A stretch of 64,000 bases of DNA from Acetomicrobium flavidum (GTDB lineage Bacteria > Synergistota > Synergistia > Synergistales > Acetomicrobiaceae), in contig NZ_FSQZ01000001.1 in NCBI RefSeq assembly GCF_900129645.1, forward strand, positions 434,001 through 498,000, given 5' to 3'. The notes beneath the pieces were generated by a model. The model did no database searches, was not told where the DNA came from, and was given only the letters and a program-made list of their open reading frames with translations. Below are positions 9,667-18,496 of the stretch, piece after piece. The number at the start of each line of letters is the position of its first letter. Positions within the stretch are counted from its first letter, which is position 1. Both the position numbers and the translations under genes were made by a program.

Positions 9667-10722
9667 TCAGAGGACAAAATTCGTGAAGGTATGTTTCTGT
9701 CTGGCCTTTTCCAAGGCCAGCAAGATCTTGCCTCGCAACTCCTCTAGCGAAGGGGCATCAGGGGGCAAATCGTCTTGGGAGACGATCCGGTCGGGTCCTA
9801 CGCACAAATACCTTTCTCCTTCGTGATCCAGTAGCTTTATCTCATAAGGCTCCAGCTCCAACCTTAAAGCATCATCAAGCTTGCCTGCCATATCCCTTAA
9901 GACCAAAGCTGTTTTTTCATCGCCCTTAACTTTCATTATCACCTCGCCATCTATAGTCAAAAGGCAGAATCCATTCTCCTCGGTCGCTTCAACCCTCAGC
10001 ACACCAAGGACTTCCTTGCGGTTTAGCCTATAGCCCTTCGATTTCATGGCGTTTGTCAAATACTCGATCCTGTCTTTCAACTTGGGGTGGCTTTGATAGA
10101 TGCCGGGGTCGAAGTAGGGCCTTTTAATCTCCTCCTCGGCAAGGCGCTCAAGCAGCGTGACCATGGCAGAAGGGGGGTAACCGGCCTTTACGAGAAAATC
10201 CAACCCTATCATATCGGCTTCCTCCTCTAGGTCGCGACTGTATGAGTTCATTATTGCTACCTGGGCTACGTTGGTCAGAAGAAGGGCAGCGGCCTGCCCA
10301 CCCGTGGCCACGATAATACCCAAGCTTAATAGAGAAAGCCTCTGATTTCTAGCCACCTGGATCATTACGTGTTTCTTCTCTGCGTGGGCTAGCTCATGGG
10401 CCATAACCCCTGCCAGCTCGGCATCCGATTTGGCAAATTTTATCATGGCGGTAGTGAAATAAACTATACCCCCCGGTAGGGAGAAGGCATTTGGGACGTT
10501 ATCGTCCTTTATTACCCTCACCTCATAGGGTAAATTGCGCTCAAGATGGGGCTTAAAGTGGCTTAAAATCATATTTAACCTTGCCGTGACCGCCGGGTCC
10601 GTGACCCTTTCCCAGTTCTTTTCCACCTCTTCGGCCACTTTACGGCCTAAGGCTATCTCTTTAGCGTTATCCTCCTGGGCAAATGCCGTCACTGAAATGG
10701 ACAGAGATAACATTAAACACAA
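9667..10722 (-). CDS. Secreted M48-family metallopeptidase (BepA-like)
   Basis: A zinc metallopeptidase with the M48 signature HELAH (in VMAHELAHAEKKH, about residues 86-98) and the downstream third ligand region EEEADMIGLDFL. It resembles periplasmic BepA/YfgC-type proteases that police outer-membrane proteins. The N-terminus is a signal peptide ending AFA-QE. The drawn start (TTG 10722) has no ribosome site and truncates the signal peptide; the frame continues upstream to a CTG at 10746 that would add LKKLFFFF, a proper positively charged n-region. An ATG at 10754-10752 lies one base out of frame with it. So the true start is a rare CTG, or a base is missing or extra here. It is co-directional with flgN, whose stop is at 10761. 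Confidence 0.85.
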   Translation of the reverse strand: MCLMLSLSISVTAFAQEDNAKEIALGRKVAEEVEKNWERVTDPAVTARLNMILSHFKPHLERNLPYEVRVIKDDNVPNAFSLPGGIVYFTTAMIKFAKSDAELAGVMAHELAHAEKKHVMIQVARNQRLSLLSLGIIVATGGQAAALLLTNVAQVAIMNSYSRDLEEEADMIGLDFLVKAGYPPSAMVTLLERLAEEEIKRPYFDPGIYQSHPKLKDRIEYLTNAMKSKGYRLNRKEVLGVLRVEATEENGFCLLTIDGEVIMKVKGDEKTALVLRDMAGKLDDALRLELEPYEIKLLDHEGERYLCVGPDRIVSQDDLPPDAPSLEELRGKILLALEKARQKHTFTNFVL

Positions 10723-10760
10723 AAAGAAGAAAAATAATTTTTTCAGGCCTCATTCACACC

Positions 10761-11204
10761 TCATCTCATGTAGGCTCTAAAGGCCCGCATGCCATCGTTA
10801 AGCCTTAACAGATCGGATCTCAAGTCAGCTAGCCTTGTTTCGAGCTCCCTTTGAACTTCATGCTCCTTCTCCAATATTTTCGCTGCCCTTTCCCTTATCT
10901 TGCCTATGCTTTCGACGACTTGACTGTAACCATTTTGATCCAGCTTCAAGGCCAACGCATCCCAAAACTCGACCGTCTCCCGGGATGAACTTACACCCAG
11001 CAAGGCTGCCAACTCCAACCAGAGGTCTTGCAAGATCTCCTGGTCACATATCACGGCTTGCTTTCTTCTCAATATATCCATGAGAGCAGACATATCGCCC
11101 TCGCGAGCACACTTCATCTCCTCGTCAACCAATAATATCAGGCTATCATATAACTGCTGCTCTCTCTCGATAAGATCTATTATTTCATTGACATCAACCT
11201 GCAA
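10761..11204 (-). CDS. flgN: FlgN-like flagellar export chaperone
   Basis: A 147-residue, wholly alpha-helical, Leu/Glu-rich protein with the length and heptad pattern of FlgN, the chaperone that holds the hook-filament junction proteins FlgK/FlgL before export. No catalytic motif is expected in this family, so the call rests on fold type, size and its position directly after fliS. It starts at TTG with GGGAGGGG seven bases upstream and overlaps the fliS end by 11 bp. Another small flagellar coiled-coil protein is the alternative. Confidence 0.7.
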   Translation of the reverse strand: MQVDVNEIIDLIEREQQLYDSLILLVDEEMKCAREGDMSALMDILRRKQAVICDQEILQDLWLELAALLGVSSSRETVEFWDALALKLDQNGYSQVVESIGKIRERAAKILEKEHEVQRELETRLADLRSDLLRLNDGMRAFRAYMR

Positions 11205-11649
11205 AGTTTACCCCTCCCTGCGGCCGCGTCCCGCCAGAATAAGCTGCCTTATCTCCGACAGGCTCCTCGGCGCGAATCTTCTCGATCGCCTCTTGCCAAA
11301 CCGCGCGCAATTCCTCGAGCATCGATCTGACGCTATCGATTAAATTGGGGTCTTTGCTGACGTTCGCCTTGACCAGCTGCTCAAACATGAACTCGTACAA
11401 GCTCATAAGGGCCCTTGCCCAATCGCCAGCATTTACGTCCAATGCGCTCATCAACTCTCTTAAAACAGCCTGTGCCCTCTGAAGTTCCCTGTTGGCCAAT
11501 TCGTTATTTCCATCTGCTATAGCCTGTTTGGCCGTCTTTGCGGCTCCTATTCCGATATCGTAAGTGATCAGCAAGAGCTGTTCTTTGCTAGCTGTGCGAA
11601 TCTGATTTATTCTGTAGGTTATTTGCGCTTCGTTACCGCTCGTCAGCAT
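11194..11649 (-). CDS. fliS: Flagellar export chaperone FliS
   Basis: A 151-residue FliS: a four-helix-bundle chaperone that binds the C-terminus of flagellin and prevents premature filament assembly. The N-terminal YRINQIRTASKEQLLLITYDIGI and the SALDVNAGDWARALMSLYEFMFEQL segments match the family. I use the ATG at 11649, about 11 bases after GAGGGGG; a GTG four codons earlier overlaps that ribosome site. It is followed by flgN in an overlapping arrangement. A sigma28-like promoter lies just upstream. Confidence 0.9.
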   Translation of the reverse strand: MLTSGNEAQITYRINQIRTASKEQLLLITYDIGIGAAKTAKQAIADGNNELANRELQRAQAVLRELMSALDVNAGDWARALMSLYEFMFEQLVKANVSKDPNLIDSVRSMLEELRAVWQEAIEKIRAEEPVGDKAAYSGGTRPQGGVNFAG

Positions 11650-11674
11650 AATATATAGCACCCCCTCTTATCTG

Positions 11675-11702
11675 TAATCGGCCGTTTAGCTTAAAAAATT
11701 AA
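11675..11702 (-). promoter_or_regulatory. Candidate sigma28 (flagellar) promoter of fliS
   Basis: On the minus strand TTAATTTT, 12 bases, then GCCGATTA. This compares with the FliA/SigD pattern TAAAGTTT-N11-GCCGATAA: six of eight bases in the -35 and seven of eight in the -10. It would start RNA about 20 bases before the fliS ATG. No better sigma70 site is visible there. Confidence 0.5.
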
Positions 11703-11708
11703 GCCCAA

Positions 11709-12275
11709 TTACAAGGTCTTGGGGGGTAAATGGCCCTCGTTTTTTATGAGGTCAGCTATTTTAGAACAGTATTGCCAAATTTGGCCTGCAACCTTTTTGT
11801 ATACTTCAAGGTCGCTTCCGTAGGGATCCTCTATCTCATAGGGCTTTATCTTTTCCTCATACAACCTCATGTACCGCAAAGAGTAGGGATCCTTTGCGCT
11901 TAGATACTCGGCTACGGCATTCTTGACCTCGTCCGAGAGCAGCTCTCCGATGAAATATATCTTATCTTTATGCTGTCCGAACCTCGATATCAGCCACTGA
12001 GCATGTCTTAAGGTCATGGCAATCACGTAATCATGCTCTGCCACCATGCTTAAATCCACGGTCCTTGAAAGGTGATCGTCGATCTTTAGGCCGTGATCTT
12101 CTAACAACGCCCTTTTGGCGTTCTCGCTTGCCGGGATCCCAGGGACGGCCATGAGTCCCGCAGAGGAGACGATCCACCCTTCGATACCCCTGTCCTTCAA
12201 GGCCTTCTTCATGAGGGCCGCGGCCATTGGACTTCTGCATGTATTCCCGGAACAGACGAAAAGCATCTTAGGCAT
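11709..12275 (-). CDS. Low-molecular-weight phosphatase, probable protein arginine phosphatase
   Basis: A 188-residue protein of the LMW protein-tyrosine-phosphatase family. The P-loop is C-S-G-N-T-C-R (residues 8-14, VCSGNTCRSP) and the general-acid Asp is in DPYG near residue 150. The Thr at the fifth position of the loop is the residue that favours phospho-arginine in YwlE; tyrosine phosphatases usually have Ile there. It may therefore reverse McsB-type arginine phosphorylation, but no mcsB or ctsR is in the window. It is encoded 3 bp after the CBS protein. Confidence 0.8.
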   Translation of the reverse strand: MPKMLFVCSGNTCRSPMAAALMKKALKDRGIEGWIVSSAGLMAVPGIPASENAKRALLEDHGLKIDDHLSRTVDLSMVAEHDYVIAMTLRHAQWLISRFGQHKDKIYFIGELLSDEVKNAVAEYLSAKDPYSLRYMRLYEEKIKPYEIEDPYGSDLEVYKKVAGQIWQYCSKIADLIKNEGHLPPKTL

Positions 12276-12277
12276 GG

Positions 12278-12718
12278 CTATTCGCTCATCAAGTGCTCTA
12301 TAATGTCGGCCCTGTTCAAGACACCGACGAGAATGCCGTCTTCCTCCACCACCGGGACACGTTTCAGGTTCTTTTTGATCATGATCAAGGCCGCATGAAA
12401 ATCGCTGTCGCTCGCGTTAAGACAGATCACTTCTTTGGTCATATGTCTTCCTACCTTATCCTTGCTGACCCTTCTCATTCGCACCTTAAATTGGCCCATG
12501 TCCGGAACGTAAGAGGGATCATCTAAAAGGTCCACATAACCGGGCAAGGCGGCCCTGACTATGTCCTTTTCGCTTAAAAAACCTATGACCTTCCCCTCGT
12601 CGTTGACGATCGGAATGCCCGGTATCCTATGCCTTGACAAAACCTCTATGGCTTCCATAAGCGTTGCGTCCTCACCCAGCGAGGTAAGGTCCCTATCCAT
12701 CAGATCTTCAACAAGCAT
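12278..12718 (-). CDS. Two-CBS-domain protein
   Basis: A 146-residue protein composed of a pair of CBS domains (VEDLMDRDLTSLGEDATL at the start, GRHMTKEVICLNASDSDFHAAL from about residue 90), each ending with an IVNDEGKVIGFLSEKDIV or VVEEDGILVGVLNRADII strand. Such stand-alone pairs bind adenosyl nucleotides and act as energy sensors or regulators; the target is unknown. The ATG at 12718 is eight bases after GAGG; a GTG three codons earlier lies within the ribosome site. Confidence 0.85.
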   Translation of the reverse strand: MLVEDLMDRDLTSLGEDATLMEAIEVLSRHRIPGIPIVNDEGKVIGFLSEKDIVRAALPGYVDLLDDPSYVPDMGQFKVRMRRVSKDKVGRHMTKEVICLNASDSDFHAALIMIKKNLKRVPVVEEDGILVGVLNRADIIEHLMSE

Positions 12719-12731
12719 CGGAAACACCTCT

Positions 12732-13682
12732 TCATCTCAGCTTTTCAACGGTTATCTTAGGCATGAGACTTTCGACCATGTGCCTTCCTCTGATTCCCTT
12801 TTTTACGTGGAGGGTATCCTCCAAACTGCAAGCCTGAGCAAAACGAATGGCCTTCTCAACGTCCATCCCTTCCAGTATAGCAACTATCAACCCCGCCATG
12901 AGCGCATCGCCGATGGCAAGCAGCGATATCATCTGCTCCCTTTCCTCTCTGGCTATGTCGACCATATAGATACCCTGAGGAGTGTAAAATATGTTGCCCA
13001 CCATCCTGTAGGTGGTCACCGACCATTCCACCCCATTATCATGGATTTCCGATACTAGGTTCAAAATATCATCGATGGAACCCATGGGATAGCCCAAGGT
13101 GGAAAACAAAAAGCGGTGATCGAACTTCACCGCCATCGGACAGGCTTCAAGGGCGGAAGTCAACGCTGGGCCGGATGCATCGAGGAGGACTGGTACCTTT
13201 GCCGCCTTACACCTAAGGATCAGGTCCTTATAGGCATCCTGTGGGACTCCTGGAGGCAGCGATCCGCCGATGTAGACCAGTCGAGCGCGACTCAACATCC
13301 GTTCGAAATTCTTCATGAACCTCCCCAAGGCTTCTTCGGTAACGTACGGACCCGGTTCGGCAATGCCCGTTTCCATGTGTCCCACTTCATCCACCACGTA
13401 AATGTCAGTCCTGGATTCGCCAATGACGTTCACGAAATTTGTCGTAAGCTTGAGCCGTCTTAATGTGTCGCGGATATATTCTCCCGAAAATCCGGCCAGA
13501 AATCCCATGGCAGCACTTTCATACCCAAGCTGTTGCAAGATTATGGATACGTTTATCCCCTTCCCTCCTGCGGACCTGTCTACCTCTGAAGCCCGAAACC
13601 ACCTTCCCGGCATGAACTCGGGAACGACGTACTGGATATCTACGGCCGGGTTCATGGTGACGGTCACAATCGTCTTCTCCAA
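12732..13682 (-). CDS. PfkB-family sugar kinase, 1-phosphofructokinase type
   Basis: A 316-residue ribokinase-fold kinase. It begins TVTMNPAVDIQYVV (the 1-phosphofructokinase/tagatose-6-phosphate kinase start). It carries SAGGKGINVS (about residue 37), the GGSLPPG segment and, near residue 250, AIGDALMAG in place of the usual GAGD; the Asp serves as catalytic base. It is expected to phosphorylate a sugar phosphate at the expense of ATP. No PTS or sugar transporter is adjacent, so the physiological substrate is unclear. The TTG start is preceded by GGAGGG. Confidence 0.83.
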   Translation of the reverse strand: MEKTIVTVTMNPAVDIQYVVPEFMPGRWFRASEVDRSAGGKGINVSIILQQLGYESAAMGFLAGFSGEYIRDTLRRLKLTTNFVNVIGESRTDIYVVDEVGHMETGIAEPGPYVTEEALGRFMKNFERMLSRARLVYIGGSLPPGVPQDAYKDLILRCKAAKVPVLLDASGPALTSALEACPMAVKFDHRFLFSTLGYPMGSIDDILNLVSEIHDNGVEWSVTTYRMVGNIFYTPQGIYMVDIAREEREQMISLLAIGDALMAGLIVAILEGMDVEKAIRFAQACSLEDTLHVKKGIRGRHMVESLMPKITVEKLR

Positions 13683-13705
13683 AACACTTCCCTCCTTAAA
13701 GAGTT

Positions 13706-13739
13706 AAAATAAATGGGCCCACCTCCATGGATAGGCCCA
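13706..13739 (-). terminator. Weak rho-independent terminator after trxB
   Basis: On the minus strand TGGGCC, a 14-base spacer containing CCATGG, then GGCCCA followed by TTTATTTT. It lies 19 bp after the trxB stop. The stem is only six base pairs, so termination may be partial. Confidence 0.5.
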
Positions 13740-13757
13740 GTAATACACGTGGGGAAG

Positions 13758-14933
13758 TTATATTAACTCCTCTATATCCTGTACGCCTAAGATCTTTTTA
13801 GATCGAACCAGGGTACCCTTATTTAAAACCACAGCCTTTGGGAGTTCGTCAATGCCCAACTTTTCGCACATCCTCTTGTTCTTATAGCCGTCGACCAGTA
13901 TGACTTTCCTATGATATGTCTTCTCGATATCCGTTGCCAGCTTTATCTGTTCAGGCTCTATGCTCGAATAGAAGAAGGAGACCACCTTTTCCGGCTCAAA
14001 GAGAACCTTCTGCAAATGAAGCTGTTCGGACACGTAGGAGTATGCAGCCATGGCTGCGGTGGCTCCATCTCCTGCGGCAGTGACCACCTGTCTCAAAAAC
14101 TTATCGCGCACGTCGCCTGCCGCAAAGATTCCTTCGACGGAGGTCTCAAGCCTGTCGTTGGTCACTATCCATCCGCCATCCTTCATTTCCACTAAGCCCT
14201 TTACGAACTCGCTGTTTGGATCCATCCCCACGAACACGAACACCCCAGCTACGGGAAGATCGCTTATTTCGCCGGTCTTTACGTTCTTTATAACGACCTT
14301 TTCCACCATGTCCTCGCCTTCTATCCTCTCGACGACGGAGTTCCATACAGGCTCTATTTTCGGATTTGACATGGCCTTCTCAACCACAGCCCTGTCGGCT
14401 CTGAAGGAATCGCGACGATGGACTATGTAGACCTTTGAGGCAAACCTGGTAAGATAATCCGCTTCCTCGACAGCGGTGTTGCCACCGCCGATAACTGCAA
14501 CGACCTGATCCTCAAAAAAGGCACCGTCACATACTGCACAGTAACTGACACCCCGCCCGGTGAACTCGGCCTCTCCCGGACAGCCGAGCTTTCTGAACCT
14601 GGCACCTGTGGCAATTACTATAGATTCGGCCTCTATGTTTCCCTTGTCGGTGACGATGATCTTTTTCCCTGCATCAATGGAGATCTTTTTGACCTCTGCT
14701 TCCCTGAACTCGGGCGAAAATCTTTCGGCATGCTCCCGAAAGGCTCGTGCCAATTCTTCCCCGCTTATCATGGGAGTACCGGGCCAATTTTCGATCTCAG
14801 CGGTCACGGTTATTTGCCCGCCAGCTATGCCCTTCTCAAGGACCAACACATCCAATCCGGCCCTTCTTCCGTATATGGCAGCCGTAAGACCTGCCGGTCC
14901 GGCACCAACTATGACCAATTCATGCTTTTCCAC
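13758..14933 (-). CDS. trxB: Thioredoxin-disulfide reductase with extra thioredoxin-like domain
   Basis: Residues 1-305 are a normal low-Mr thioredoxin reductase: FAD motif GAGPAGLTAAIYGRRAG, redox pair C132-AVC135-D, NADPH motif GGGNTAVEEA (149-158) and the second FAD motif IFAAGDVRDK (269-278). Residues 311-391 are an added domain (VVSFFYSSIEP ... LPKAVVL) that reads like a thioredoxin fold with the cis-Pro loop kept but the CxxC replaced by SSIEP, so it cannot do dithiol exchange. It may act in partner docking (inference). It starts at GTG with GGGGGTG upstream. Confidence 0.93.
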   Translation of the reverse strand: MEKHELVIVGAGPAGLTAAIYGRRAGLDVLVLEKGIAGGQITVTAEIENWPGTPMISGEELARAFREHAERFSPEFREAEVKKISIDAGKKIIVTDKGNIEAESIVIATGARFRKLGCPGEAEFTGRGVSYCAVCDGAFFEDQVVAVIGGGNTAVEEADYLTRFASKVYIVHRRDSFRADRAVVEKAMSNPKIEPVWNSVVERIEGEDMVEKVVIKNVKTGEISDLPVAGVFVFVGMDPNSEFVKGLVEMKDGGWIVTNDRLETSVEGIFAAGDVRDKFLRQVVTAAGDGATAAMAAYSYVSEQLHLQKVLFEPEKVVSFFYSSIEPEQIKLATDIEKTYHRKVILVDGYKNKRMCEKLGIDELPKAVVLNKGTLVRSKKILGVQDIEELI

Positions 14934-14952
14934 AACAGCACCCCCTCAATGT

Positions 14953-15792
14953 TCATTCGTTCTTAAATACGACGATGCTAACGCTGTTATTTACCCTTTT
15001 AACTTCATGAACGACAAGCCCAAAGTGATCCATTGACAGGACCGCCTCTTCCCGTCCCCTGCCGCCAACCTCGACGAGAAGCAATCCGCCCCTTTTCAGC
15101 CACTTAGGGGCATTTTTAAACAAAAAACCATACCATTGAGTCCCCTCTGGCCCTCCGTCAAGGGCACTTCTAGGCTCATAGAGCCTAACTTCAGGCATAA
15201 GAAACCCGATATCGGCAGTAGGGATGTAAGGCGGATTACTTACTATCATATCAAGGCCATGATCACCCCACTTATTCGGAAGCCGCGCGCTTTCATGCCA
15301 CAACACGACCCTATCGAAGAGGCCAAACCTATCGACGTTCCGCCAAGCCCAGCGCATAGCTTTCGGGCTTAAGTCCAGAGCTATACCCCTTAGGCTTGGA
15401 TTCTCCAGAAGCAACGACAAAATGACACAACCGCTTCCAGTTCCCCAATCCAATACTACGCCCTCTTTGGCGAAGGACAACGCCATATCGACTAGGATTT
15501 CCGTCTCCTGCCTGGGAATCAACACCCCCTCGCCCACGAGGAAAGTCCTCCCGTAAAAGGGTGCCTCTCCAAAAATATAGGCCAACGGCTCTCTTCTGCA
15601 CCTTCGGTCGATCAATGCATTTAGGTGTTCAAGTTCATGGTCAAAAACTTGCCGATCGCCGTGAGCCAACAGCCACGCTCTGTCGCAACCCAATACCTTA
15701 CACAAAAGCAGATCGCTCTCTAACAGGTAATCGGGTACGTCTGCACTTTTCAGCTTACGAGTGACATAATCTTTTGCCTCAATTAGGGTCAA
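14953..15792 (-). CDS. prmC: Peptide chain release factor glutamine N5-methyltransferase
   Basis: A 279-residue SAM-dependent methyltransferase of the PrmC/HemK family. It has an alpha-helical N-domain, motif I VLDWGTGSGCVILSLL (about residue 113) and the catalytic NPPY (MIVSNPPYIP, about 186). It methylates the Gln of the GGQ motif in the release factors. It is encoded directly after prfA (5 bp gap), the usual pairing. It starts at TTG. Confidence 0.95.
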   Translation of the reverse strand: MTLIEAKDYVTRKLKSADVPDYLLESDLLLCKVLGCDRAWLLAHGDRQVFDHELEHLNALIDRRCRREPLAYIFGEAPFYGRTFLVGEGVLIPRQETEILVDMALSFAKEGVVLDWGTGSGCVILSLLLENPSLRGIALDLSPKAMRWAWRNVDRFGLFDRVVLWHESARLPNKWGDHGLDMIVSNPPYIPTADIGFLMPEVRLYEPRSALDGGPEGTQWYGFLFKNAPKWLKRGGLLLVEVGGRGREEAVLSMDHFGLVVHEVKRVNNSVSIVVFKNE

Positions 15793-15797
15793 CTGCC

Positions 15798-16874
15798 CTA
15801 TGCCCCCATCAGCTTCAGCTTTTCCATTTGATCCGCCGTCGCCAGTGCATAGACCAGCTCGTCCAGATCGCCGTCCAAAATTTCCTCGAGATTGTGCAAC
15901 GTCAAACCAATTCTATGATCCGTAACTCGGTTCTGAGGAAAGTTGTACGTCCTGATGCGCTCCGAACGATCCCCGCTTCCTATTTGTCCTCTGCGCTCTG
16001 AGGCCATCTCTTCCTGCTGTTGCTGTAATTTCAAATCATAAAGCTTGGCCCTTAAAAGCTGCATGGCCTTTACCCTGTTTTTGAGCTGCGACCTTTCATC
16101 CTGACAGGAAACGACGATACCCGTCGGTATATGGGTGATCCTCACGGCCGAATCCGTCATGTTCACATACTGGCCACCAGCGCCGCTCGCCCTGAAGGTG
16201 TCTATCCTCAGATCCTCGGGACGTATTTCGACGTCAACTTCATCGGGCTCAGGCAGTACGGCAACGGTTGCGGTTGAGGTATGAATACGGCCGCTGGCTT
16301 CCGTCACGGGGACGCGCTGAACGCGGTGGACTCCGCTCTCGTATTTAAGCGCACTGAAGGCACCATGGCCTTCTACTCTAAACACTATTTCCTTGTAGCC
16401 GCCGATCCCCGTCTCGTTAGCCGTTATCAGCTCGACTTTCCAGCCCTTCCGCTCGGCATAGCGCACATACATCCTATAAAGATCAGCGGCAAAAAGAGCA
16501 GCTTCCTCGCCACCTGCCCCTGCCCTTATCTCAACAATGACGCTTCTGTCGTCATTTGGGTCCTTGGGCAATAGAAGAAGGGCCAGCTCCTTCTCGAGGT
16601 TTTCTGCCGCCTGCCTCAAGTGGGCCACTTCTTCCTTCGCCAATTCCCTAAGCTCTTCATCTTCCTCGTCGAAAAGCGACATGGCCTCTTCGAGGCGCTT
16701 CAAGGTCTCCTTGTACTGCCTGTATTTTTCTACTATCTTAGACAGTTCGGAATGTTCCTTTGCCAATCGCTGCAGTTCTGCCGGATTGGAAATTACCTGA
16801 GGATCTCCCAATTTTAGTTCCAATTCCTGGAACTTCCTTTCCAGTTCCTCCAGCTTTTCGTTAATGCCGTTCAT
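15798..16874 (-). CDS. prfA: Peptide chain release factor 1
   Basis: A 358-residue class I release factor. The codon-recognition tripeptide is PVT (in [14 protein letters not shown]), the PxT form that reads UAA/UAG and so marks RF1, not RF2. The peptidyl-tRNA hydrolysis motif GGQ is in [18 protein letters not shown]. The N-terminal coiled-coil domain is present. The start ATG follows GGGAGGTGATGATATAG. With prfB in the same window both stop-codon readers are accounted for. Confidence 0.97.
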   Translation of the reverse strand: MNGINEKLEELERKFQELELKLGDPQVISNPAELQRLAKEHSELSKIVEKYRQYKETLKRLEEAMSLFDEEDEELRELAKEEVAHLRQAAENLEKELALLLLPKDPNDDRSVIVEIRAGAGGEEAALFAADLYRMYVRYAERKGWKVELITANETGIGGYKEIVFRVEGHGAFSALKYESGVHRVQRVPVTEASGRIHTSTATVAVLPEPDEVDVEIRPEDLRIDTFRASGAGGQYVNMTDSAVRITHIPTGIVVSCQDERSQLKNRVKAMQLLRAKLYDLKLQQQQEEMASERRGQIGSGDRSERIRTYNFPQNRVTDHRIGLTLHNLEEILDGDLDELVYALATADQMEKLKLMGA

Positions 16875-16904
16875 CTATATCATCACCTCCCCAATGGGGA
16901 AGAC

Positions 16905-17621
16905 TTACTCCCAACACAAGAGATCTTCCATCGACGAATAAGGCTTGCCGCAAGGCTTGGTCTCCTCGCATTTTCCCTTCGTCACGCAGCTTGGTCCCGC
17001 TACGTCGAATATTCCTGGGGCAACTTGCCTGACCTCGGAAAGCATCAGCCTTGCCAGATTCCGTATTTCCCATTGAGCCCTCCTGCATAACCTGAGGCTA
17101 AAAAAGTGATGAAGCTCTCTTGCGTTCATTGTGACAACTATTTTAGTCTCCCAGGCGTTTGGCAGTACGTATCTGGCATCTTCCAAGGGCACGCCCAACT
17201 CCGCCAAGGCCTTGTAAGCTTCATGAGCCTTCTGTATTGTCTCCTCGAAGAGGGACAAAGCCCTTTCATCCTTCTTGACGGAAGCGGGCACGACGTAACC
17301 GGGCTCCTTCATGGACACGTATCTTTGGCTCTGCTGGCTGTAGCTGGCTATGCGATGTCGCACCAGCTGATGCGAACAGGCCCTGCTGATGCCCTCTACG
17401 GCAAAGGTAAAGGAGACATGTTCAAAGGGGGAAAGATGTCCTGAGGCCCTTAGCTTTTTTATGAAGCTCTCCCTCTGCTCCTTTTGCTCCTTTTCGCCTT
17501 TGAACCTGTCAATTAGATCCTCTACCGAGGAAGCGCTATAGCACAACCCGGCTGCCGCAGCCACAATGCCGTCAGGCGATGGCGTAAAGGCCATCAGCCT
17601 GACTTTAACATCACTCTGCAT
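16905..17621 (-). CDS. thyX: Flavin-dependent thymidylate synthase
   Basis: A 238-residue ThyX. The signature [14 protein letters not shown] (about residue 78) is the RHRx7S motif that binds dUMP and FAD; a C-terminal [12 protein letters not shown] segment is also typical. It makes dTMP from dUMP with methylene-THF as carbon donor and NADPH as reductant. The ATG lies 11 bp inside the end of rpmE and has no good ribosome site, so coupling to rpmE translation is likely. No thyA is in the window. Confidence 0.95.
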   Translation of the reverse strand: MQSDVKVRLMAFTPSPDGIVAAAAGLCYSASSVEDLIDRFKGEKEQKEQRESFIKKLRASGHLSPFEHVSFTFAVEGISRACSHQLVRHRIASYSQQSQRYVSMKEPGYVVPASVKKDERALSLFEETIQKAHEAYKALAELGVPLEDARYVLPNAWETKIVVTMNARELHHFFSLRLCRRAQWEIRNLARLMLSEVRQVAPGIFDVAGPSCVTKGKCEETKPCGKPYSSMEDLLCWE

Positions 17622-17841
17622 CGCTTGTCTGGCCGTAGTCCATTCCAGCGTATCTCTTTCGGAATTTCTCCAGTTGTCCCGCTTCTGTCACCAATATGCC
17701 ACGTTTGCCCGTGTAGAAGGGGTGACAGTTGCTGCAGACCGATACCCTAATCTCAGGCTTGGTTGACCTGGTCACAAAGGTATTGCCACAAGCACAAGTT
17801 ACCTTACATACGTCGTATTTAGGATGTATATCTTTTTTCAC
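17611..17841 (-). CDS. rpmE: 50S ribosomal protein L31 (zinc-binding form)
   Basis: A 76-residue L31 starting with [15 protein letters not shown]. The zinc ligands are the CKVTCACG cysteines and [12 protein letters not shown], so this is the C+ (zinc-containing) paralogue. The start is the GTG at 17841, with GGGGGGA five bases upstream; an in-frame ATG 28 codons earlier gives an N-terminal extension unknown in L31 and is rejected. Confidence 0.95.
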   Translation of the reverse strand: MKKDIHPKYDVCKVTCACGNTFVTRSTKPEIRVSVCSNCHPFYTGKRGILVTEAGQLEKFRKRYAGMDYGQTSDAE

Positions 17842-17929
17842 TAAAATCCCCCCATCGTCATAATTATAGAGCAAAGAGCAATTTACCACACTCATCTTAG
17901 ACCTGCAAGCATCCGCAGTAAACAAATTT

Positions 17930-18442
17930 TTATATATGCATTATACCCAAGCCGCATCTGTCATGGTGGGCAGTGGCATGATACGCGCTGTCTCCCATTA
18001 TCGCCACGCCTATCCACCTTTTGCTCCTTACGATTGCCAATTTTGCACCGACGCTGGCCTCGAGCAAACACATGGGCAGAAAGCTGTTTATGGCCTCCAT
18101 TGACGCATGCATTAAGGCATGCATCTCAGTCCCGGTCTTTTTAACCACGTTGCCGTTCAATGCCGCTCCGACCAGAGCGCGTGTCAGCTTTCCGGAGATG
18201 TTGCCAGCTAATCCGCCGACTTCAGTGGCCACGGCTTTCCAGCCCATCTTCTTTATTTGTTCTTTCAGATACTCTTCTTCTGCCTTGCTAGTGGTTGCAG
18301 CGAGCAAAACAGCGACACGCCCAATTTGGCTTTCCTGCCTTATGTCCAAAGAAACTTCAAGGGTCCCCAGTATCTCGTCTTCCTCCTCTACTTCATCCAC
18401 ATAGCTATCCAACGCTTCGCTCTCTTCCCTCTTCTCTAGCAT
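17930..18442 (-). CDS. HutP-family RNA-binding antiterminator
   Basis: A 170-residue protein. From residue 40 it matches HutP of Bacillus: GRVAVLLAA, a helix, then H108ALMH112ASME116AI and the C-terminal [12 protein letters not shown] (His159/160/169). In HutP the equivalent histidines bind Mg2+ and L-histidine and switch on RNA binding to read through a terminator. Residues 1-38 are an acidic extension absent from Bacillus HutP. No histidine-degradation genes are nearby, so the regulated transcript is unknown. It is encoded upstream of rpmE, divergent from the TAXI protein. Confidence 0.8.
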   Translation of the reverse strand: MLEKREESEALDSYVDEVEEEDEILGTLEVSLDIRQESQIGRVAVLLAATTSKAEEEYLKEQIKKMGWKAVATEVGGLAGNISGKLTRALVGAALNGNVVKKTGTEMHALMHASMEAINSFLPMCLLEASVGAKLAIVRSKRWIGVAIMGDSAYHATAHHDRCGLGIMHI

Positions 18443-18496
18443 AGATCCATCACTCCTTTATATTGCTATCCCTTATCGCTTCAGGGAAATCAACTC

